Assembly: GCA_946886805.1 (NCBI GenBank)
Contig: CAMPJM010000103.1
Coordinates: forward strand, 1 to 10,430
DNA: 10,430 bases
Origin: an uncultured Flammeovirgaceae bacterium
GTDB taxonomy: Bacteria > Bacteroidota > Bacteroidia > Cytophagales > Cyclobacteriaceae
Direction: 5' to 3'
This document shows, one piece after another, positions 1 through 5,924 of this stretch. The notes beneath the pieces are model-generated. The model did not search any database. It saw only the letters and a program-made list of their open reading frames with translations, and was not told where the DNA came from. Position numbers and translations under genes: made by a program. Position 1 is the stretch's first letter; the number at the start of each line of letters is the position of its first letter.

Positions 1-435
1 ATAGATATTTTGTTAGTGATAGCAGGATGCGTTGGATTATATTTTGGATCTGATTGGTTTGTAAAAGGGGCTATTGAGCTTGCCGCTTTTCTAGGAGTGA
101 GTGAAAGAGTAATAGGATTGACCGTTGTTGCGGTAGGGACAAGCTTGCCGGAAATGGTTACTTCGATAATGGCCTCAATAAGAAAGCAAATAGATGTTGC
201 TTTGGGAAATCTTATAGGATCAAATATTTTCAATATTCTTTCTATTCTGGGTATCACAAGTATTATTCAGGATATTGAAGTAAGCGAAATGATTCTCAGT
301 ACAGATATGATTTGGATGATGGCAGTTACATTTGTAATACTTCCAATGATGGTTTCGAAGAAAAATATTCAACGATTTGAAGGTGTAGTCCTGTTCCTGG
401 TTTATTGTGTTTATACATATTCTGTGTTGATATAA
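1..435 (+). CDS. Na+/Ca2+ antiporter of the CaCA family, C-terminal part (5' end outside window)
   Basis: This is the last 144 residues of an inner-membrane cation exchanger that moves Ca2+ against Na+ (YrbG / K+-dependent exchanger type). The reading frame is open from the first base, so the true start lies to the left of the window. The visible part contains the second alpha repeat of the family: GTSLPE at visible residues 46-51, where the acidic residue is part of the cation-binding site, and GNLIGSNIFN at 69-78. Hydrophobic segments follow, as expected for the last transmembrane helices. Family members have two such repeats in inverted orientation; the first must lie upstream. The stop codon is one base before the next start, so the next gene is probably co-transcribed. 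The family call is firm. The transported ion is inferred from the family only. Confidence 0.9.
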   Translation: MDILLVIAGCVGLYFGSDWFVKGAIELAAFLGVSERVIGLTVVAVGTSLPEMVTSIMASIRKQIDVALGNLIGSNIFNILSILGITSIIQDIEVSEMILSTDMIWMMAVTFVILPMMVSKKNIQRFEGVVLFLVYCVYTYSVLI

Positions 436-436
436 A

Positions 437-880
437 ATGGGTGAAGTAATTGCTAAGTATTTTTCTGTTTATTTCTTAAGCATGTTGAAATTTATTGCAG
501 GACCGCTGACAGGTTTCGCTACGGGTATCAGTTTTTTTGAAACCTGTATTTTTACAGTTTTGGGAATGATGACCAGCGTGTTCCTATTTTCTTTCTTTGG
601 GAAGCTTTTGCGCGAGAAAATCCTGAAAAGGTTTTTTATCAATAAAAAGAAATTTACCAGGAAAAACAGGCAATTCGTGTCTATTTGGAAAAGTTACGGC
701 ATGTTTGGGATTTCCTTTCTTACCCCTGTTCTCTTTAGTCCTATCGGGGGAACAGTGCTTATTACCTCTTTGGGAGGAATGACTCATAAAAGGAAATTGT
801 TTGGCTACATGTTTTTTAGTGCCTGTTTCTGGTCTATAATTTATACCATAATTATTCACCAGTTCAATTATATTCTCTAA
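437..880 (+). CDS. Small four-helix integral membrane protein, function unknown
   Basis: This 147-residue protein has hydrophobic segments at about residues 8-30, 33-55, 86-113 and 121-141, with a strongly basic cytoplasmic-looking loop between the second and third (about 56-80). Gly/Pro-rich stretches in the helices (AGPLTGFATG at 21-30, TPVLFSPIGG at 96-105) recall small SNARE-associated/VTT (DedA-like) or small multidrug-export-like membrane proteins, but no diagnostic motif is complete enough to assign one. The ATG lies one base after the antiporter stop codon, so translation is probably coupled and the two may share a physiological role in ion handling. The stop codon is two bases from the convergent stop of the serine dehydratase gene. 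That it is a real gene is well supported by its tight packing and membrane-protein composition; its function is not known. Confidence 0.8.
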   Translation: MGEVIAKYFSVYFLSMLKFIAGPLTGFATGISFFETCIFTVLGMMTSVFLFSFFGKLLREKILKRFFINKKKFTRKNRQFVSIWKSYGMFGISFLTPVLFSPIGGTVLITSLGGMTHKRKLFGYMFFSACFWSIIYTIIIHQFNYIL

Positions 881-882
881 GT

Positions 883-1800
883 TTATTGTCGAAAATCTTT
901 TTCAGACTCATCAGGAAGGATTTCAATATCATGAATAAGTACTTTTTTTGCTATGTTTTGTCCGGTGATAGTGGCTGCCAAACCACCTAAAGCAGTTTCT
1001 TTGTAGCGACTTTCCATGCTATTTCCAATTTCTCCCAAAGCTTCAATGCATTCATCGACGGGAATCACCGCGCTTACATTGGAAATTGCTATTTGTGCTG
1101 AGGAATTGGCAATGGCTGCTGCGCTGGCGTTTCGTACCACACAAGGCACTTCCACCAGACCGGCTACTGGGTCACAAACCAGGCCCAACATACATTGAAC
1201 AGTTATTGCCACAGCATTGAATACCTGATCGATATCTCCTCCAAGGCAATAGACAATAGCACCCGAAGCCATAGCGGCTGCACTTCCTGTTTCGGCCTGG
1301 CATCCACCAACGGCGCCCGCCAACGAAGCTTTCTGTTCTATTATTAAAGCTATGCCTGCGCCAACCAAAAGACCCTCCAGAATTTTATGGTCATCCAGAC
1401 CATGAATTTCCTGTAGCGTAAACATGGTGCCAGGTAATATGCCAGATGCACCGGCGGTAGGGGCAGCGACTATCCGCCCCATGCAGGAATTTACCTCTTT
1501 TGCTGCCAATGCCCTTGAGATTAGTTTTTGAAATTCGGGAGAGAGTACTGTAACGGGATTATTATAGACTTTTTTTGCGCCATTGTTGATCATTCCAGAG
1601 CGGGAAGTCATATCTTCTTCGAGCCCTGTCTTAACTGCATCTTTCATGACAGTGTAAGCCTTCAATAGACCTTCCCAAATCGCTTCTTCAGTTTTTCCCT
1701 TTTGCGAAATCTCATACTCAAGGACGGGTTCAAAGAGTTTTTTGCCGTGGGTTTCACAGTATATTTTCCAGCCTTTAAAATCATCGAATAGGAACTGCAT
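883..1800 (-). CDS. sdaAA: L-serine dehydratase, iron-sulfur-dependent, alpha subunit
   Basis: The enzyme deaminates L-serine to pyruvate and ammonia using a [4Fe-4S] cluster instead of pyridoxal phosphate. The 305 residues match the alpha (catalytic) subunit of the two-subunit type in length. Recognisable blocks are MGRIVAAPTAGASGILPG (107-124), GAVGGCQAETGSA (162-174) and CDPVAGLVEVPCVVRN (209-224). Cys167, Cys209 and Cys220 are spaced 42 and 11 residues apart, the same spacing as the cluster ligands Cys343, Cys385 and Cys396 of the Legionella single-chain enzyme. There is no beta domain (with or without ACT) fused or adjacent, and the chain ends in DFRQ with no terminal cysteine tail. A partner beta subunit must therefore be encoded elsewhere if the enzyme is active. 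The upstream 296 bases contain palindromes that could be control sites. Confidence 0.93.
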   Translation of the reverse strand: MQFLFDDFKGWKIYCETHGKKLFEPVLEYEISQKGKTEEAIWEGLLKAYTVMKDAVKTGLEEDMTSRSGMINNGAKKVYNNPVTVLSPEFQKLISRALAAKEVNSCMGRIVAAPTAGASGILPGTMFTLQEIHGLDDHKILEGLLVGAGIALIIEQKASLAGAVGGCQAETGSAAAMASGAIVYCLGGDIDQVFNAVAITVQCMLGLVCDPVAGLVEVPCVVRNASAAAIANSSAQIAISNVSAVIPVDECIEALGEIGNSMESRYKETALGGLAATITGQNIAKKVLIHDIEILPDESEKDFRQ

Positions 1801-1872
1801 ATAGGAATTGTTTTGAATGTGCTTTTTTATTTGAATATACGAGAATGAATTTGAATAGTGTCAGAGAACAAC

Positions 1873-1888
1873 ATTATGATCACATAAT
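1873..1888. repeat. Short inverted repeat ATTATG-N4-CATAAT
   Basis: Perfect 6-bp arms surround ATCA. It lies about 75-90 bases upstream of the sdaAA start and eight bases before a second, longer palindrome. It is short enough to be a dimeric regulator half-site pair; such a short AT-rich repeat could also occur by chance. Confidence 0.4.
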
Positions 1889-1895
1889 CGCACAA

Positions 1896-1915
1896 AATAC
1901 CTAAAAATAGGTATT
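1896..1915. repeat. Inverted repeat AATACCTA-N4-TAGGTATT
   Basis: Perfect 8-bp arms surround AAAA, about 95-115 bases upstream of sdaAA. The size and symmetry fit a dimeric transcription factor site. It is not followed by a T-run on either strand, so a terminator role is unlikely. Confidence 0.5.
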
Positions 1916-1938
1916 GAATAAGCTGTTATTGATCTGCT

Positions 1939-1975
1939 AAATTTATAACATAACTAAAGTGAATGTTATAAATTT
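1939..1975. repeat. Inverted repeat with 13-bp perfect arms (AAATTTATAACAT / ATGTTATAAATTT)
   Basis: Two perfect 13-bp arms flank an 11-base spacer. It lies midway between sdaAA and the ATPase gene. No T-run follows, so it is not a standard terminator. Each arm contains a promoter -7-like word (TAAATTT) pointing outwards, so it may be a divergent operator or promoter pair. Confidence 0.6.
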
Positions 1976-2059
1976 CAAGAATTCTTTCCCTTAGCTATAA
2001 GTAGGAGGGTTTAGACTCCAAAGGCTTTACAAATAAAATTGCGGTAATATAAATACGAA

Positions 2060-2096
2060 CCTTGCAAATTCGGAATTAAGTTCCGAATTTGCAAGG
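2060..2096. promoter_or_regulatory. 16-bp-arm perfect palindrome abutting the ATPase start codon
   Basis: The left arm CCTTGCAAATTCGGAA (2060-2075) and the right arm TTCCGAATTTGCAAGG (2081-2096) are exact reverse complements around the 5-base loop TTAAG. The next three bases are the ATG of the ATPase gene. In RNA this would form a strong hairpin touching the start codon; in DNA it is a large dyad. The AAGG of the right arm has no spacing to the ATG and would be buried in the stem, so it is not a normal ribosome binding site. A translational switch, an autoregulatory operator or a mobility-related end are all possible; the sequence alone does not decide. Confidence 0.85.
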
Positions 2097-3266
2097 ATGA
2101 AAAGAAGACGTATTTATTCTCAGCTTAAAAAACTTATTAGTCAATTCCCTGCTGTAGCACTTATCGGCCCCAGGCAGGTAGGGAAAACTACTTTAGCTTT
2201 GGAAGTTTCAGATCAATTGGAATCTATTTATCTTGATCTTGAATCCAATCGAGATCAAGCTAAACTCCAAGATCCGGAACTATATCTTTCTCAGCACAGC
2301 GATAAACTTGTTATTTTAGATGAAGTACACAGGCTTCCAAATCTATTTCAAAACTTGCGTGGACTGATTGATGAAAATCGGCGCAGAGGTAAACGAAGTG
2401 GTTCTTTTTTATTACTTGGATCAGCGTCGATTGATCTTTTAAGACAGTCTGGAGAATCGCTTGCTGGTCGAATATCCTACCTGGAGTTAAATCCTTTTGA
2501 CGCATTGGAAGTTGATAGGGAAAATTCGGATACCTTATGGATTCGTGGAGGATTCCCTGATAGTTTTCTTGCTGCCAATGAAACGGTAAGCTTTACATGG
2601 CGTCAAAACTTTATACGTACCTATTTGGAACGGGATATCCCTCAATTTGGGCCTCGTATACCAGCAGAAACATTACGACGCTTTTGGACAATGCTGGCCC
2701 ATGAGCAAGCTGGATTGCTCAATTCGTCCAAGTTGGCGCGTAACTTAGGCGTTGATGGAAAAACGATCAATAATTATCTAGACCTACTAGTAGACCTGCT
2801 TTTGGTAAGAAGGCTTCAACCATGGCATAAAAACGCAGGAAAACGCCTTGTTAAATCTCCAAAAGTGTATGTGCGAGATACAGGAATTATTCATGCCTTA
2901 CTCGGATTGAAAAATACAGAGGATGTCCTTGCACACCCTATAGTTGGTGCAAGTTGGGAGGGCTTTGTTATTGAAAATTTATTATCTGTAATAATCGATA
3001 GAACCGAGGCCAGTTTTTATAGGGCAACAGGAGGAGCAGAGGCTGATTTAATTTTAACTTTTTCCAGCAACAATATTTGGGCAATTGAGGTAAAACGAAG
3101 TCTTAGTCCTACTGTAGAAAAAGGTTTTTACTATGCCTGTGAAGATGTAAAAGCAACAAAGCGGTTCATTGTTTACCCTGGGTTGGAGAGGTTTCCCATT
3201 GGTCAAGGTATAGAAGTAATTAGTTTAGTTGATCTTATGAATCAAATTCAAAAAGAGCATAGTTGA
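2097..3266 (+). CDS. AAA-type ATPase of the COG1373 / DUF4143 family with nuclease-like C-terminus
   Basis: This 389-residue protein appears full length and intact. The N-terminal ATPase domain has Walker A GPRQVGKT (24-31), Walker B LVILDEVH (71-78) and a sensor-like GSAS (108-111). The middle shows a winged-helix-like segment (SKLARNLGVDGKTINNYLDLL split over 211-220 and 221-231). The C-terminal part carries the spacing of a PD-(D/E)XK fold: Glu293, Asp317 in EADLIL, and Glu331-x-Lys333 in IEVKRS. The family is widespread in Bacteroidota and archaea, often in several copies, and its function is not established; links to mobile elements or defence have been suggested from context. Here it stands alone between inverted repeats and a decayed nucleotidyltransferase pair. 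The ATG at 2097 fits the usual family N-terminus, a short basic lead before the FPAVALIGPRQ strand. Nuclease activity is inferred, not shown. Confidence 0.9.
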   Translation: MKRRRIYSQLKKLISQFPAVALIGPRQVGKTTLALEVSDQLESIYLDLESNRDQAKLQDPELYLSQHSDKLVILDEVHRLPNLFQNLRGLIDENRRRGKRSGSFLLLGSASIDLLRQSGESLAGRISYLELNPFDALEVDRENSDTLWIRGGFPDSFLAANETVSFTWRQNFIRTYLERDIPQFGPRIPAETLRRFWTMLAHEQAGLLNSSKLARNLGVDGKTINNYLDLLVDLLLVRRLQPWHKNAGKRLVKSPKVYVRDTGIIHALLGLKNTEDVLAHPIVGASWEGFVIENLLSVIIDRTEASFYRATGGAEADLILTFSSNNIWAIEVKRSLSPTVEKGFYYACEDVKATKRFIVYPGLERFPIGQGIEVISLVDLMNQIQKEHS

Positions 3267-3324
3267 AAGCAAAATTTTAGCTACCTTTAAGAAATAGAGC
3301 CAAAATTTTATCATTGATCCTATC

Positions 3325-3509
3325 ATGAAAAAAGTGTCTAGAATAGTTAAAAAAGGAAAAGACGATTCCAATATTAAACATTGGCTATCACTTAATCTTG
3401 CCCAAAGAATGCAAGAACTTGAAAAAACATTAGAGAAGAAATAAATAGCGAAAAATATCATGCTCAACAAGGATTTCAAATAGTTTATGCAATTATTAAA
3501 CGGACATAA
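3325..3509 (+). pseudogene. Frameshifted small accessory protein of a nucleotidyltransferase pair
   Basis: An ATG at 3325 opens 39 codons (KKVSRIVKKGKDDSNIKHW, then LSLNLAQRMQELEKTLEKK) that stop at 3444. In another frame, open from 3423 to the stop at 3507-3509, the reading continues as EEINSEKYHAQQGFQIVYAI then IKRT. Joined, they resemble a small protein often encoded directly before Bacteroidota nucleotidyltransferases: a 'WLSLxxxxRMxELExxRxEI' helix followed by 'GFQxVYxxIKRx'. A one-base change in the purine-rich stretch around 3421-3437 would restore one frame. The similarity is recalled from family patterns, not searched. It overlaps the next remnant by about 50 bases, as in translationally coupled pairs. 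A short functional 39-residue peptide cannot be excluded. Confidence 0.6.
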
Positions 3510-3603
3510 AGTTCAATACTTGGTCGTAAGGGGAGATGCAGTAAATCTTCACTGGTATTCCCCATATACTAAGGATAATCTTGAAGGATTTATTCTGCTG
3601 TAA
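3460..3603 (+). pseudogene. Truncated remnant of an MNT-type nucleotidyltransferase
   Basis: From the ATG at 3460 the frame reads MLNKDFK, a TAG stop at 3481-3483, then FMQLLNGHKVQYLVVRGDAV followed by NLHWYSPYTKDNLEGFILL and a stop at 3601. Intact Bacteroidota members begin very similarly (DFxxFIxLLNxHxVxYLVVGGYAVxLHGYxRYTKDLDIWI). Here the nucleotidyltransferase GG is changed to RG, the catalytic DxD is lost (DNLEG), and the remaining three quarters of the protein is missing. The in-frame stop, the damaged active site and the truncation all point to decay. Such enzymes act as toxins or defence factors in two-gene systems, so this is probably the relic of one. The assignment is by recognition of the motif, with no database search. 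Confidence 0.65.
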
Positions 3604-3863
3604 TGCCTGCCGCTAATAATTCAAAAAGCCGATAAACCACAACCCGCATATTCACAAAATCCCTTTTAGGCCTTTGAAAATGCTCTCTCCCGAGAAATAT
3701 TTTGCTTGATCCGTAACCAACCCTTAGTTCCACTAAGATCATCTAAATTGTCGAGGAAAATTTAATCGTTTAACCAGGAGGAGCGATTTTTTTAAATCTT
3801 TGCTTACTCTCAAACTACATTATTAAGATCATCTTAATATCTCCTATCAAGCAAACCAAACCC
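3604..3863. other. Apparently non-coding gap with a palindrome
   Basis: No gene is supported in these 260 bases. The longest readable piece is a 28-codon open stretch on the minus strand (about 3673-3756), which has no start and no family pattern. It may include decayed sequence from the pseudogene pair to its left. It contains the 19-bp palindrome at 3821-3839 and a related half-copy at 3733-3744. Confidence 0.55.
3821..3839. repeat. Palindrome TATTAAGAT-C-ATCTTAATA
   Basis: Perfect 9-bp arms surround a single base, 25-43 bases past the stop of the P-type ATPase gene. No T-run follows on the minus strand, so it is a poor terminator. The core TAAGATCATCT recurs at 3734-3744, 90 bases away. 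Confidence 0.5.
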
Positions 3864-5894
3864 CTAAAACTTCATCCTCTGGATTCTCACTGCATTTAAA
3901 ATAGCCAGCAAAGCAACCCCTACATCGGCAAAAACAGCTTCCCAAAGTGAGGCCACTCCAAAAGCGCCGAGTGTAAGTACAATTGCTTTTACGCCAAAAG
4001 CCAATCCTATATTTTGCCACACCACCCGGTTTGTCTTTTTTCCTATGTTAATGGCTGTTGCAATTTTAGAGGGTTGGTCAGTTTGAATTACCACATCTGC
4101 TGTTTCAATGGCAGCGTCAGATCCTAAACCACCCATTGCTAATCCTACATCAGCAAGTGTTATAACAGGCGCATCGTTAATGCCATCACCTACAAAAGCT
4201 ACTGTTTTTCCCTGTTTTTTTAGTTCTTCTACTTTTTTGACCTTATCCTGAGGCAAAAGCTCCCCATAAGATTTGTCAATGGATAACTTACTGGCCACAT
4301 CATTTACCACTGAATCTTTATCCCCTGAAAGCATAATTATTTCTTTCACTCCTAAGGCATATAAAGTCTGAATAGCCTGCGAAGCATCTTCTTTTATCTC
4401 GTCTGCTATTGTGATAAATCCGGCATAACTTCCATTTATAGCTACTATTACTACTGTCTCCGCATTATTTTCAAGCTTCCTATCATAGCTAATGTGGGAT
4501 TTTTCCAGAAGTTTGGCATTTCCGGCTAAGACTTCCATACCTTCTACTATCCCTTTTAATCCATGCCCTGAAATCTCTTCAACATCTGAAACCTTCATCT
4601 TCTTATAATCCTCCCCAGCATGTTCTACCACAGCTTTGGCAATAGGGTGATTCGATTGGCTTTCCAATGCAGCTGTTAATGCTAAAAATTTATCTTTTTC
4701 TATTCCCGCTTCTTTTACCACTTCCACCTGTTGCACTTTAAAAACACCTTTTGTAAGAGTACCTGTTTTGTCCATCACTACTGTATCTACTTTGGTCATC
4801 AAATCGAGAAAATTGGAGCCTTTAAAAAGGATGCCGTTTTTGGAAGCAGCTCCAATGCCCCCAAAATAACCGAGCGGAATAGAGATGACCAGGGCGCAGG
4901 GGCAAGAAATTACCAAGAAGACCAATGCTCTATAAAGCCAGTCATTGAAAACATAGTCCTGCACAAGAAAATATGGAATTAGAGCCAGGGCTATGGCAAG
5001 AAATACCACAATAGGCGTGTATACCTTGGCAAAACGGGTGATAAATTTTTGGGTTTTAGCCTTCCTTCCCCCCGCCTGTTCTACCATTAGCAATATTTTG
5101 GATAAGGCACTGTCTTCAAAAATGGAAGTAACCTTCAATTCTATTACTTTGTCCAGATTGACCATTCCTGCTAATACTCTTTCACCCTGGCGTTTTGTAT
5201 CAGGTTTTGATTCGCCGGTTAATGCGGAAGTATTAAAAGTGGAGCTATGGCTTATTAAATCCCCGTCCAGTGCTACTTTTTCGCCTGCTTTTAATTGTAT
5301 GGTTTCTCCTATAGCAACCGTGTCCGGATTTACTTGTAAGTATTGTCCGTCACGAAGTACGTTCACAATATCGGGTCTATTATCGATAAGCGCTTTTATT
5401 GATTTTCGGGATTTTTTTACGGCCGATTCCTGAAAGTGCTCGCCAATTACGTAGAATAACATAACCGCCACTCCTTCAGCATACTCCCCTATATAAAACG
5501 CGCCCAAGGTTGCAATGCCCATTAGGAAGAATTCATTGAAAACATCCCCTTTTGCTATATTTTTTGCAGCATGTAATAGTACTTTAGCCCCTACAGGAAG
5601 ATATGCCAAAGCAAACCAGATAAATTTTATATAGCCAGTAAACCATGCAACATCGAAATAATCTAATGCAATCCCGCTGAGAAGCAGGGCCAAACTGGTG
5701 ATTGTGGGCAAATAAGAAGCTCCATGGTCATGATCATGCTCATCAGTATCATTAGGTTTGCCGGAATGATCTGTAGAGCAACAACTTCCGCCATCCACTT
5801 CCAGATTTGGGCCTGGTTGCGCTGCTGTTCGCGGTGATGTTATTTTAGCAGTTTTTTTTACCTCTTCGATTTTACTATTCTTATTCATAATCAT
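3864..5894 (-). CDS. zntA: P1B-2-type heavy-metal-exporting ATPase (Zn2+/Cd2+/Pb2+)
   Basis: This 676-residue inner-membrane pump exports divalent soft metals using ATP. Landmarks are TGES (226-229, actuator), CPC (331-333) followed by SIP in the metal-binding helix, DKTGT (375-379, phosphorylated Asp375), HP (416-417, nucleotide domain) and GDGINDAP (569-576). Lys636 and Asp657 match in type and in 21-residue spacing the Lys693 and Asp714 of E. coli ZntA, which favours the Zn/Cd/Pb class over Cu. There is no ferredoxin-like HMA domain at the N-terminus. Instead residues 34-60 carry a Cys-Cys pair (38-39) and a His/Asp-rich run (DEHDHDHG, 51-58), a likely flexible metal-binding extension. Met1 and Met3 are both possible starts. 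The gene begins 30 bases after the stop of the NicO-like gene, so the two form an operon. Confidence 0.95.
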   Translation of the reverse strand: MIMNKNSKIEEVKKTAKITSPRTAAQPGPNLEVDGGSCCSTDHSGKPNDTDEHDHDHGASYLPTITSLALLLSGIALDYFDVAWFTGYIKFIWFALAYLPVGAKVLLHAAKNIAKGDVFNEFFLMGIATLGAFYIGEYAEGVAVMLFYVIGEHFQESAVKKSRKSIKALIDNRPDIVNVLRDGQYLQVNPDTVAIGETIQLKAGEKVALDGDLISHSSTFNTSALTGESKPDTKRQGERVLAGMVNLDKVIELKVTSIFEDSALSKILLMVEQAGGRKAKTQKFITRFAKVYTPIVVFLAIALALIPYFLVQDYVFNDWLYRALVFLVISCPCALVISIPLGYFGGIGAASKNGILFKGSNFLDLMTKVDTVVMDKTGTLTKGVFKVQQVEVVKEAGIEKDKFLALTAALESQSNHPIAKAVVEHAGEDYKKMKVSDVEEISGHGLKGIVEGMEVLAGNAKLLEKSHISYDRKLENNAETVVIVAINGSYAGFITIADEIKEDASQAIQTLYALGVKEIIMLSGDKDSVVNDVASKLSIDKSYGELLPQDKVKKVEELKKQGKTVAFVGDGINDAPVITLADVGLAMGGLGSDAAIETADVVIQTDQPSKIATAINIGKKTNRVVWQNIGLAFGVKAIVLTLGAFGVASLWEAVFADVGVALLAILNAVRIQRMKF

Positions 5895-5924
5895 TAATGT
5901 CTACGGTGAAACAGGTATTGATTT

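Larger units (their letters stand above)
1801..2096. other. Intergenic region with four inverted repeats, between divergent sdaAA and ATPase genes
   Basis: No gene of credible length or composition is visible on either strand. The region must hold the promoters of both divergent genes and carries four perfect inverted repeats, listed separately. Neither direction shows a full TAnnTTTG plus TTTG promoter at the usual spacing. The closest -7-like words are TAAATTTC on the plus strand (1969-1976) and TAAATTTA on the minus strand (1938-1945), one in each arm of the 13-bp repeat. Confidence 0.6.

Noticed and set aside
3270..3310. Direct repeat CAAAATTTTA (3270-3279 and 3301-3310), possible hairpin after the ATPase
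   Set aside because: AAAATTTT is self-complementary and common in AT-rich DNA. The would-be stem has no G-C core, so a terminator cannot be supported.
3225..3479. 84-codon minus-strand open frame opposite the pseudogene pair
   Set aside because: It overlaps the ATPase end and is antisense to the recognisable nucleotidyltransferase-pair remnants. Its Phe/Ile/Leu-rich product is what AT-rich DNA gives in the shadow of a Lys-rich frame.
3673..3756. 28-codon minus-strand stretch (LDNLDDLSGTKGWLRIKQ...)
   Set aside because: The composition looks protein-like, but it is bounded by stops on both sides, has no start and matches no family I can name. It is too short to call even as a relic.
4731..5433. 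Two plus-strand open frames inside the P-type ATPase gene
   Set aside because: They are antisense to a fully conserved gene and have no family pattern.
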